Origin: Xanthomarina spongicola
GTDB lineage: Bacteria; Bacteroidota; Bacteroidia; Flavobacteriales; Flavobacteriaceae
Length of the DNA: 64,000 bases
Reading direction: 5' to 3'
Assembly (NCBI RefSeq): GCF_003148645.1
Contig: NZ_QGGP01000006.1
Location: 1 to 64,000 of the forward strand
The notes under the pieces were generated by a model. The model ran no database searches. It was not told the origin of the DNA and saw only the letters and a list, made by a program, of their open reading frames with translations. This document shows positions 16,540-25,700 of this stretch, one piece after another. The translations under genes were made by a program, and so were the position numbers. How positions within the stretch are numbered: position 1 is the stretch's first letter; each line of letters opens with the position of its first letter.

Positions 16540-16591
16540 ACTTTCTGTCCAAATTTTTAATTTCTTGAAATTGCATCGTCTTTTATTTTCA

Positions 16592-16610
16592 GTCTTGGTT
16601 CTTGACTCTT
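16592..16610. repeat. Right inverted repeat flanking the S23-type gene
   Basis: GTCTTGGTTCTTGACTCTT pairs with 16210-16228 at 18 of 19 positions. A further 9-bp pairing joins 16574-16582 (which includes the upstream ATG) with 16224-16232 (which includes the stop), so alternative stems are possible in the transcript. Confidence 0.85.
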
Positions 16611-16622
16611 TTCGTCTTGTTT

Positions 16623-17813
16623 CTACTTAAGGAATTCAAATATGCCACAAGCACCTTGACCAGTTCCTACGCACATAGTTACTGCACCATATTTACCTAC
16701 CATATTTTGTTTACGCATTTCATCAAATAATTGGACAGATAATTTTGCTCCAGTACAACCAAGTGGATGGCCAAGTGCAATAGCTCCACCATTGACATTA
16801 ATGATATCTGGATTTAAGTTTAATTCGCGAATAACAGCTAAGGATTGTGAAGCAAAGGCTTCGTTTAACTCAATAAGCGCTAAATCTTCTTGTTTTAAAC
16901 CTGCTAATTTCAATGCTTTTGGAATAGCTTTTACAGGTCCAATTCCCATGATACGAGGTTCAACTCCAGCTGCTGCATAATTTACTAATCGCGCAATAGG
17001 TTCCAAACCTAATTCTTTAACCATATCCTCACTCATAATCATTACGAATGCAGCTCCATCACTCATTTGTGATGAGTTTCCTGCAGTTACACTTCCACCA
17101 GCAGCAAATACAGCTCTTAGTTTAGCTAAAGCTTCTTTGCTTGTTCCAGCTCTTGGACCTTCGTCTTTTGTTACAGTATAAGATTTTGTTGCTTTTTTAC
17201 CGTTTTCATCAATATAAGTTTGTTCCACTTCAATAGGAACTATTTGATCTTGAAAACGATTTTCAGCTTGAGCCCTTAACGCTTTCATATGTGAATTATA
17301 AGCAAACTCATCTTGATCCTCACGCGATACATTAAACTGATTTGCAACAGCTTCTGCTGTATTTCCCATTCCCCAATAATAATCTTCATGACCAGCTTTA
17401 ACTGTGTCGTAATTTAATTCTGGTTTGAAGCCTGTCATTGGAACAGCACTCATGCTTTCTGCTCCTCCTGCAATAATGCAATCTGCCATTCCAGCTTGAA
17501 TTTTTGCTGATGCCATGGCAATTGTTTCAATTCCTGAAGCACAAAAACGATTGACAGTAACACCAGGAACATCCACGCTTTCTAGACCAATTAATGAAAT
17601 AAAACGTGCCATGTTCAATCCTTGTGAGCCTTCAGGCATTGCGTTACCAACAATAACGTCATCAATGCGCTTCTTGTCTAAATTTGGCAATTCTTTCATC
17701 ATGTGTTTGATGGTTTCTGCTGCCAATTCATCAGTTCTTTTAAAACGGAACACGCCTTTTGGTGCTTTACCTACGGCCGTTCTGTATGCTTTTACTATAT
17801 ATGCTTGTTTCAT
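16623..17813 (-). CDS. Acetyl-CoA C-acyltransferase (3-ketoacyl-CoA thiolase)
   Basis: This 396-residue thiolase carries out the last step of beta-oxidation. The nucleophilic Cys lies in NRFCASG near residue 90. The His of GHPLGCTGA lies near 349 and the second Cys of CVGTGQGACG near 381, all three conserved. The gene lies 3 nt after the 3-hydroxyacyl-CoA dehydrogenase/enoyl-CoA hydratase gene, the usual FadA-FadB type pairing, so the two products probably form a complex in the cytoplasm. Confidence 0.97.
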   Translation of the reverse strand: MKQAYIVKAYRTAVGKAPKGVFRFKRTDELAAETIKHMMKELPNLDKKRIDDVIVGNAMPEGSQGLNMARFISLIGLESVDVPGVTVNRFCASGIETIAMASAKIQAGMADCIIAGGAESMSAVPMTGFKPELNYDTVKAGHEDYYWGMGNTAEAVANQFNVSREDQDEFAYNSHMKALRAQAENRFQDQIVPIEVEQTYIDENGKKATKSYTVTKDEGPRAGTSKEALAKLRAVFAAGGSVTAGNSSQMSDGAAFVMIMSEDMVKELGLEPIARLVNYAAAGVEPRIMGIGPVKAIPKALKLAGLKQEDLALIELNEAFASQSLAVIRELNLNPDIINVNGGAIALGHPLGCTGAKLSVQLFDEMRKQNMVGKYGAVTMCVGTGQGACGIFEFLK

Positions 17814-17816
17814 TTT

Positions 17817-20210
17817 TTAGTTTCTTAAAGGTTTACCTGTTTTCAACATGTGCTGAATTCTTTCTAATGTTTTTCTTTCAGTACAAAGTGATAAGAATGC
17901 TTCTCGTTCTAAATCCAATAAATATTGTTCACTTACTAAAGTTGGTTCCGATAAATCTCCTCCAGCCATGACGTAAGCTAATTTATTAGCTATTTTTTGA
18001 TCGTGTTCGCTAATGTAATTACTGTCTTCCATAGAATCTGTTCCTACTAAAAACATTCCTAAGGCTTGCTTACCAAGTACTTTAACGTCTGTACGTTTTA
18101 CAGGTTGCGTATAACCAGCTTCTGCCATAATTTTTGCGTAGGCTTTTGCCGTTGCAATTTGTCTGTCTTTATTAACGACTACCACATCTTTTCCTTTTTG
18201 AAGAATGCCTAAATCGAAAGCTTCGTATGCCGAAGTGGCTACTTTAGCCATTCCGATTGTTAAGAAATATTCTTGCAAAACATTTAATTTAACGTCACCT
18301 TTCTTGAAAGTATCAGAAGCTCTTAATGCCATTTCTTTAGAACCTCCACCTCCAGGAATCACACCAACACCAAATTCTACAAGTCCAATGTAAGTTTCGG
18401 CAGCTGCAACTACTTTATCTGCATGCATAGAAAGTTCACAACCTCCACCAAGTGACATGCCATGAGGCGCAGCAACTGTTGGAATAGACGAATAACGCAT
18501 ACGCATCATAGTATCTTGGAAATATTTTATGGCCATGTTAAGCTCGTCGTATTCTTGTTCGGCAGCCATCATGAAAATCATTCCAATGTTAGCTCCAACA
18601 GAGAAGTTGGCAGCTTGATTACCAATAACCAAACCTTGGAAATCTTTTTCAGCTAAATCCACAGCTTTATTTAAACCTGCAAGAACGTCTCCTCCAATGG
18701 TATTCATTTTAGATTGGAATTCGCAATTCAAAATACCATCTCCTAAATCTTCGATTACAACACCAGAGTTCTTAAATACTTCTTTAGATTTTCTAATGTT
18801 ATCTAAAATGATGAATGCATCTTGACCTGGAATTTTTTCTTGAGACTTAGAAGGAATGTTGTAGAAATATGTTGCTCCATCTTTAACTGTGTAGAACGAT
18901 TTATTTCCTGCAGCAATCATCTCATTAACCCAAGTATTAGGTTCTAAACCTTCAGCTTTCATTAATTCAATACCTTTTTCAACTCCAATGGCATCCCAAA
19001 TTTGGAAAGGACCATGTTCCCAACCAAATCCAGCTTTCATAGCATCGTCAATTTTATAAAGTTCATCTGAAATTTCTGGAATTCTGTTGGCAACATAAGC
19101 AAACATAGCAGCGAAATTCTTTCTGTAAAATTCACCAGCTTTATCTTTTCCTGAAACCAGAATTGGAAAACGGTCAACAACCTTGTCAACTGTTTTGGTT
19201 AATTCTAGAGTTGCAAATCTTGCCGATTTTTTATCTCTATATTGAAGGGTATTTAAATCTAAGGTTTTAATAATTTTTCCTTCTTTCTTGTAGAATCCTT
19301 GACCAGTTTTACTTCCCAACCATTTGTTCTCCATCATTGTATTGATGAATCCAGGAAGTTTAAAAAGATCATGAGCCTCATCATTTGGGCAGTTGTCGTA
19401 AATCCCGTTAGCAACATGTACTAAGGTGTCTAGACCAACGACATCAACTGTTCTGAAGGTTGCCGATTTTGGACGACCGATTACTGGACCAGTCAATTTG
19501 TCGACTTCTTCAACCGTTAAATCCATTTCTTTTACTTGATGAAATAAACTTTGAATTCCAAAAATCCCAATTCTATTTCCAATAAAAGCAGGTGTGTCTT
19601 TAGCTATTACAGAAGTTTTTCCAAGGAATTTTTCACCATATTCATTTAAGAAGTCTAAAACATCTTGAGATGTTTTAGGTCCTGGAATAATTTCGAACAA
19701 TTTTAGGTAACGAGCCGGATTAAAAAAGTGTGTTCCACAGAAATGTTTTTGGAAATCTTCACTTCTGCCTTCACTCATAAACTTAATAGGAATACCAGAT
19801 GTATTTGATGTAATTAATGTACCTGGAGTTCTGTATTTTTCAAGTTTTTCGAAAACTTGTTTTTTAATATCAAGTCTTTCAACTACAACTTCCATGATCC
19901 AATCTACATCTTTTACTTTCGAAATATCATCATCTAAATTCCCAGTTGTAATTCTACTTGCAAAAGAAGTATGATAAATAGGAGCCGGTTTCGATTTTAA
20001 AGAAGCAGTTAAAGAATCGTTTACAATTCTATTTCTAACTACTTTATCTTCTAAAGTTAGACCTTTAGCTTTTTCTACATCGTTAAGTTCTCTTGGAACA
20101 ATGTCTAGCAATAGCACATCTACACCAATATTGGCGAAATGACATGCAATACCACTTCCCATAATTCCGGAACCAATAATTGCTATTTTTTTTATGCGTC
20201 TTTTACTCAT
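17817..20210 (-). CDS. Bifunctional 3-hydroxyacyl-CoA dehydrogenase / enoyl-CoA hydratase
   Basis: The protein has 797 residues. The N-terminal NAD-binding 3-hydroxyacyl-CoA dehydrogenase domain carries GSGIMGSGIA near residues 13-22. Its C-terminal dehydrogenase domain extends to about residue 420. A crotonase-fold enoyl-CoA hydratase domain fills the C-terminal third (about 490-700), with oxyanion-hole glycines in GMSLGGGCEL and an acidic GLVEFGVGVIPGGGG region. The domain order (dehydrogenase first) is that of Bacillus FadN rather than E. coli FadB. It is the second gene of the operon, 22 nt after marR. Confidence 0.96.
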   Translation of the reverse strand: MSKRRIKKIAIIGSGIMGSGIACHFANIGVDVLLLDIVPRELNDVEKAKGLTLEDKVVRNRIVNDSLTASLKSKPAPIYHTSFASRITTGNLDDDISKVKDVDWIMEVVVERLDIKKQVFEKLEKYRTPGTLITSNTSGIPIKFMSEGRSEDFQKHFCGTHFFNPARYLKLFEIIPGPKTSQDVLDFLNEYGEKFLGKTSVIAKDTPAFIGNRIGIFGIQSLFHQVKEMDLTVEEVDKLTGPVIGRPKSATFRTVDVVGLDTLVHVANGIYDNCPNDEAHDLFKLPGFINTMMENKWLGSKTGQGFYKKEGKIIKTLDLNTLQYRDKKSARFATLELTKTVDKVVDRFPILVSGKDKAGEFYRKNFAAMFAYVANRIPEISDELYKIDDAMKAGFGWEHGPFQIWDAIGVEKGIELMKAEGLEPNTWVNEMIAAGNKSFYTVKDGATYFYNIPSKSQEKIPGQDAFIILDNIRKSKEVFKNSGVVIEDLGDGILNCEFQSKMNTIGGDVLAGLNKAVDLAEKDFQGLVIGNQAANFSVGANIGMIFMMAAEQEYDELNMAIKYFQDTMMRMRYSSIPTVAAPHGMSLGGGCELSMHADKVVAAAETYIGLVEFGVGVIPGGGGSKEMALRASDTFKKGDVKLNVLQEYFLTIGMAKVATSAYEAFDLGILQKGKDVVVVNKDRQIATAKAYAKIMAEAGYTQPVKRTDVKVLGKQALGMFLVGTDSMEDSNYISEHDQKIANKLAYVMAGGDLSEPTLVSEQYLLDLEREAFLSLCTERKTLERIQHMLKTGKPLRN

Positions 20211-20232
20211 TTTATTCTAAATGATTTATCTA

Positions 20233-20691
20233 TTAATAATTTGTGTTGTTTACTTCGTTGGTATAGATTTTTTTGTTAGTAACCAGATCGTTTATAGTGT
20301 CTGCTACTTCGTAAAATGTGTTTAATTTATCTAACGGAATATTTTTTCTAATAGCTTCGTTAAATTTTAAAACACGATCTCTAGAGTATCCTCTTTTCTC
20401 TTTTCCAAATTCAGTTAAATAAATTAATACACCTCGACCATCTTCTGGATTCGGTTTTCTTTCAATTAAACCACGCGTTTCCATGGTTTTTAATATTCTA
20501 GAAAGACTAGTGGCTTCCATGCCCATTTTTGGTCCAAGAGAGGTTGAAGGCGTTCCTTTTTCTGGATCTATACTTAATAAAGTAAATCCAGTTGCCATAG
20601 TACTTTCGAACTTTGAAGCTTCTTCATTGTACATTTTTTGAACTGCTAACCAGGTAGTTCGTAATACATAGTCTATGGTTTTTTCTTTCAT
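20233..20691 (-). CDS. MarR-family transcriptional regulator of the beta-oxidation operon
   Basis: The protein has 152 residues with a winged HTH at about 50-110 (MGMEATSLSRILKTMETRGLIERKPNPEDGR-type core with the Asp/Arg wing), flanked by dimerisation helices. It is the first gene of the operon, so it probably controls its own expression and that of the beta-oxidation enzymes, perhaps with acyl-CoA as ligand (inference by analogy with FadR-like MarR regulators). A 12-bp palindrome, TATGCACGCATA, lies upstream at 20731-20742. Confidence 0.93.
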   Translation of the reverse strand: MKEKTIDYVLRTTWLAVQKMYNEEASKFESTMATGFTLLSIDPEKGTPSTSLGPKMGMEATSLSRILKTMETRGLIERKPNPEDGRGVLIYLTEFGKEKRGYSRDRVLKFNEAIRKNIPLDKLNTFYEVADTINDLVTNKKIYTNEVNNTNY

Positions 20692-20710
20692 ATTTAGTGT
20701 TTATGAATTC

Positions 20711-20742
20711 CAAAGATAAGTAAAATTTACTATGCACGCATA
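20711..20742 (-). promoter_or_regulatory. Promoter and candidate operator of the marR-led operon
   Basis: On the minus strand 20718-20711 reads TATCTTTG, a perfect -7 box 19 nt before the ATG. The palindrome TATGCACGCATA (20731-20742) sits where the -33 box would be, a plausible repressor site for the MarR protein. A looser AT-rich dyad lies at 20743-20761. Confidence 0.5.
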
Positions 20743-20780
20743 ATAAATTGTAAAAATTTATCATGGTAATGAGCAAAAAA

Positions 20781-20806
20781 AAACTCCTTAATAGAATAAG
20801 GAGTTT
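20781..20806 (-). terminator. Terminator of the acyl-CoA synthetase gene
   Basis: Perfect 10-bp arms (AAACTCCTTA and its complement) with a 6-nt loop. It lies just past the acyl-CoA synthetase stop and is followed on the minus strand by a U tract. Confidence 0.9.
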
Positions 20807-20811
20807 GAAGA

Positions 20812-22581
20812 TTAAGGACGATATATTTTTTCTATAAGGTCTTTGTAAATTTCTTTAATAACCTTTCGTTTCATTTTCATCGTAGGAGTAAGATGACCAT
20901 CTTCTATTGTCCAAGCATTAGGAGTTATTTCGAATTTTTTAATTTGTTCCCAATGACCAAACTTTTCGTTGGCTTCGTCTATTTCTTCTTGAATTCTGTC
21001 TCTTAATTTTTGGTTAGAAGCTATATCTTTATTAGAACTGAAGGATAGATTATGTCTTTTAGCCCATTCTTCTATAAACTCATAATTAACTTGAATTAAT
21101 GCAGCAGGCATTTTCTCTCCTTCACCAATAACCATAATCTGCTCAATAAATCGAGATTGCTTGAATTGGTTTTCTAGAAGGGCAGGAGCAACATATTTAC
21201 CTCCAGAAGTTTTAAACATTTCTTTTTTTCTATCAGTAATTTTCAGGAAACCATCTTTATCTATTTCTCCAATATCTCCTGTATGGAAATAATTATCTGT
21301 AAATACTTCGGCTGTTTTTTCTGAATCTTTATAATAACCTTTCATGACGTTTGGACCTTTTACTAAAATCTCACCATCATTAGCTATTTTTACTTCCACA
21401 TTATCAATAACTCTTCCTACAGTTCCTATTCTAAAGCCACCATTACGCATATCGTTTACCGAAATCACTGGAGATGTTTCGGTTAAACCATAACCTTCCA
21501 TAATTGGCATTTCGGCTGCAGCAAAAATTCTAGTAAGTCTTGGTTGTAAGGCTGCACTACCTGAAACCATTAAATCTAATTGACCACCTAATCCTTCTTT
21601 CCATTTACTAAAAATAAGCTTCCTAGCTAGTTTAAGTTGTTTTTCGTACCACCAACCATTGGCTCCATAAGGTTCATATTTTAAACCTAAATTTACAGCC
21701 CAAAAGAAGAGTCCTTTTTTAATAGTAGAAAGTTCACTTCCTTTTGCAACAATCTTATCGAAAACCTTTTCATATAATCTAGGAACAGCTGTCATTACAT
21801 TTGGCTGTATCTCTTTTAAGTTATCACTCATTTTCTCAATTGACTCTGCAAAATAAACTTCTACACCACAATATTGATATAGATAAAGTATCATGCGTTC
21901 AAAAACGTGACAAACTGGAAGAAAACTTAAGGATTTTGAATTGCCATAATCAAAAGGTACACGTTTTTCACTATCTAAAACATTTGACACTAAATTATTG
22001 TGTGTTAACATAACACCTTTTGGTTTTCCAGTAGTTCCAGAGGTGTATATTAAAGTTGCTAGATCGTCTTTAGTGACAACAGCTTTTCTCTCTTCAACAT
22101 CATTTTGATTACTAGTATCTTTTCCTAATTCTAAAACCTCTTTCCAGCTTTTTTCGTTTTTAACGTCATCAAAGGTGAAAATGCCTTTTAATTTCGTTTT
22201 GTCTTTTACCTTATTTAATTTTTCTAATATTTCAGCATCAGATACAAAACAATAAATTGCTTCAGAGTGATTTAAAATATATTCGTAGTCTTCTTTACAG
22301 ATGGTAGGATAAATAGGGACATTTTGTGCTCCTGTCTGTAACACTCCAATATCGAGTACATTCCATTCGGTTCTATTTGTGGATGAAATGACTGCTATTT
22401 TATCGTTAGGCTTTATACCTAAGCGCAATAATCCTCTACTAATCGCATTTGCCTGATCAATATAGTCTTGAGTTGAAATGGATTGCCACTCACCTTGATA
22501 TTTAGAAGTGAATGCTTTTTTTAGGTTATATGTTTCTAATTGGTATTGTGGTATATCAAAAAGTCGAGAGATTTCAGTCAT
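20812..22581 (-). CDS. Long-chain acyl-CoA synthetase (AMP-forming)
   Basis: From the ATG at 22581 the protein has 589 residues. It activates fatty acids to acyl-CoA, feeding the neighbouring beta-oxidation enzymes. Visible motifs are YTSGTTGKPKG (AMP-binding), GYGLTETSP and the TGDIGEID...DRKKEMFKTSGGK region. The frame is open back to 22668, but that start would lie inside the purL terminator hairpin (22649-22675) and add a non-family sequence. The start MTEISRLFD at 22581 is therefore preferred. It has its own terminator and is not part of the marR-led operon, though it may share its regulator. Confidence 0.94.
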   Translation of the reverse strand: MTEISRLFDIPQYQLETYNLKKAFTSKYQGEWQSISTQDYIDQANAISRGLLRLGIKPNDKIAVISSTNRTEWNVLDIGVLQTGAQNVPIYPTICKEDYEYILNHSEAIYCFVSDAEILEKLNKVKDKTKLKGIFTFDDVKNEKSWKEVLELGKDTSNQNDVEERKAVVTKDDLATLIYTSGTTGKPKGVMLTHNNLVSNVLDSEKRVPFDYGNSKSLSFLPVCHVFERMILYLYQYCGVEVYFAESIEKMSDNLKEIQPNVMTAVPRLYEKVFDKIVAKGSELSTIKKGLFFWAVNLGLKYEPYGANGWWYEKQLKLARKLIFSKWKEGLGGQLDLMVSGSAALQPRLTRIFAAAEMPIMEGYGLTETSPVISVNDMRNGGFRIGTVGRVIDNVEVKIANDGEILVKGPNVMKGYYKDSEKTAEVFTDNYFHTGDIGEIDKDGFLKITDRKKEMFKTSGGKYVAPALLENQFKQSRFIEQIMVIGEGEKMPAALIQVNYEFIEEWAKRHNLSFSSNKDIASNQKLRDRIQEEIDEANEKFGHWEQIKKFEITPNAWTIEDGHLTPTMKMKRKVIKEIYKDLIEKIYRP

Positions 22582-22648
22582 CTTTATATGCGGTTTGAAG
22601 ACTTGCAAATTATGAAAAAAAACTGATATTAAAATGACTCTACAAAAA

Positions 22649-22675
22649 AAGGAGCTTGAAATATCCAAGCTCCTT
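22649..22675 (-). terminator. Terminator of purL
   Basis: Perfect 10-bp arms (AAGGAGCTTG and complement) with a 7-nt loop lie 26 nt past the purL stop, with a U tract on the minus strand. Confidence 0.9.
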
Positions 22676-22700
22676 GATTAGTAATTAATTATGTTTTAAT

Positions 22701-25700
22701 TTATTTGTTCTCAATCCATTTTCTAGCATTCACAAAAGCTTCTAACCAAGGCGAAACTTCGTCTTTTCTATTTTCAGGATAGTTAGCCCAATTCCATTGG
22801 AAGGTGGAACGTTCAATATGTGGCATGGTTACTAAATGTCTTCCTGTTTTATCGCACATCATAGCAGTATTGAAATCTGAACCATTTGGATTATTTGGAT
22901 ATCCTTCATAGCCATATTTTGCAACAATGTTGTAGTTTTCTTCAGACTCAGGTAAACTAAATTTACCTTCTCCATGAGAAATCCATACGCCTAATTCTGT
23001 TCCTGATAAAGTAGATAACATGATGGAGTTATTTTCTTGAATTTTTACAGAAGTAAATGAACTTTCGTGTTTTTTAGAATTGTTATGAACTAATTTCCCA
23101 TGAACTTTATGTTCTGGATTTACCAATTCCAATTCCATCCAAAGTTGCGCACCATTACAGATACCAACAGAAAGGGTGTCTTCTCTTTTGAAGAAATTCT
23201 TTAAGGCTGTATTTGCTTTTTCGTTATATAAAAAGGCTCCAGCCCAACCTTTTGCAGAACCTAAAACATCTGAATTTGAAAATCCTCCAACAGCTCCAAT
23301 AAACTGTATGTCTTCTAGAGTTTCACGACCAGAAATTAAATCGGTCATGTGTACGTCTTTGACATCGAAACCTGCTAAATACATGGCGTTTGCCATTTCA
23401 CGTTCAGAGTTTGAGCCTTTTTCACGTAAAATGGCTGCTTTAGGTTTTACTCTTATCTCCTCGAGCGTAGTCGAGAGGTTATCAAGAGATCTCGACTGCG
23501 CTCGACCTGACAACACATCTTCTATTTTTCCTGTAAAATGTTTAGGAAAAATATATTGTAAAGGTTGCTTTTTATAATTATCAAAACGGTTTTGAGCTAA
23601 ACCGTTAGCCGTTTGTTTTTGATCGAGTAGGAAGGATGTTTTGTACCAAACATCACGTAAACGTGAAACTGTTAAAGTGAAAACTTCATTGTTATTAATG
23701 AAGCTTAATACGTCGCTTTCTTGAACTTTTCCTATGTTGAAGAATTCAATATGAGCATCAGTTAATACTTGTTCAATAGAATCATCTTTTGATTGAAAAA
23801 CAATACCAGCATTTTCAGAGAATAAGAGTTTTATAGAATCTTCTTCACCTAAATTGGTTAGGTCTAATTCAGCACCTAAATTAACATCAGCAAAACACAT
23901 TTCCAGCAGTGTAGTAATTAAACCACCTGAAGCTACATCATGTCCAGCAACAATTTTATCTGTTTTAATTAAATCTTGGATGGTATTAAAAACTTTTTTT
24001 ACAAAATTAGTATTTGTAATATCTGGAGTTTCATTACCAATAGCATTTAAAGATTGATTGAATGAACTTCCTCCTAGTTTAAAGTTGTCTTGAGATACAT
24101 TTATATAATAGATATTACCTGCGTTTTTTTGAAAAACAGGCTCTACAACTTTGGAAATATCGTTACAGTTGCCAGCAGCAGAAATAATAACTGTTCCGGG
24201 AGAAATAACATCTTCATTAGGATATTTTTGTTTCATGGAAAGCGAATCTTTACCAGTTGGAACATTAATCCCTAAATCGATAGCAAATTCTGAAACTGCT
24301 TCAACTGCTTCATAAAGTCGTGCATCTTCACCTTCATTTTTACAAGGCCACATCCAGTTTGCAGATAGCGATATACTTTGTAAACCATCTTTTAAAGGTG
24401 CCCAAATAATGTTGGTTAACGATTCTGTAATAGCATTTCTACTTCCAGCTTTGGGTGATATTAATCCAGAAATTGGTGCATGACCAACAGAAGTAGCAAT
24501 ACCTTCTTTTCCTTTATAATCTAAAGCCATAACACCACAATTATTTAATGGTAATTGTAAAGGTCCAGCACATTGTTGTTTAGCAACTTTCCCACCAACA
24601 CAACGGTCTACTTTGTTAGTTAGCCAGTCTTTACAAGCCACAGCTTCTAACTGTAAAACTTGCTCTAAATAAATATGGAAATTCTTAGATTTATAACGAG
24701 GGTTCTTATATTTTCTTACAACTGTTTTGTCTGTCATGATGGTTTTAGGAGAGCTACCAAACATATCTTCAAGAGCTAAATCCATTGGTTTTTCGCCAGT
24801 AGCTTTAGATTCAAAAGTAAATCTGTTATCACCTGTAACATCACCAACAGTGTACATTGGTGAACGCTCACGTTCTGCAATTTTATTTAGTGTATCAATA
24901 TGTTTTTCGGCAATAACTAATCCCATTCTTTCTTGAGATTCGTTGCCAATAATTTCTTTTGCTGAAAGAGTTGGGTCTCCAACTGGCAATTTGTCTAAGT
25001 CGATTTTACCTCCAGTATCTTCAACTAATTCCGATAAACAATTTAAATGACCACCAGCTCCATGATCGTGAATAGAAACAATAAAATTTTCATCACTTTC
25101 TACCATGCCACGAACAGCATTTGCTGCACGTTTTTGCATTTCTGGGTTTGAACGTTGTACAGCGTTTAGTTCAATTCCTGAGGCAAATTCTCCTGTATCT
25201 GCAGAAGAAACAGCAGCGCCTCCCATTCCAATTCTGTAGTTTTCACCACCAAGTATGACTATTTTATCGCCTACTTTTGGAGTATCTTTTATTGCTTGTT
25301 CCGCTTTTCCGTAGCCAATACCACCAGCTTGCATGATGACTTTATCGTATCCTAATTTTCTGGCTTCAGATATGCTTGAAGATGAGTTTTCTTCGTGTTC
25401 AAAAGTTAAAACGGAACCACAAATAAGTGGTTGTCCAAATTTATTTCCAAAGTCTGATGCGCCATTACTCGCTTTTATTAAAATATCCATTGGTGTTTGG
25501 TACAACCAAGGTCGTGCTTTCATTTTTTCTTCCCAAGGACGTGTTTCTTCTAATCTGGAATAAGACGTCATGTACACAGCTGTTCCAGCTAGTGGTAAAG
25601 ATCCTTTTCCTCCAGCCAATCTATCGCGTATTTCACCACCAGAACCTGTTGCAGCTCCATTAAAAGGTTCAACTGTTGTTGGGAAATTATGAGTTTCTGC

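Noticed and set aside
22582-22668. Upstream extension of the acyl-CoA synthetase reading frame
   Set aside because: It overlaps the purL terminator hairpin and adds a non-family N-terminus; the ATG at 22581 is preferred.
23176-23577. 133-codon plus-strand frame inside purL
   Set aside because: It lies fully antisense to the conserved PurL coding sequence and shows no family features.
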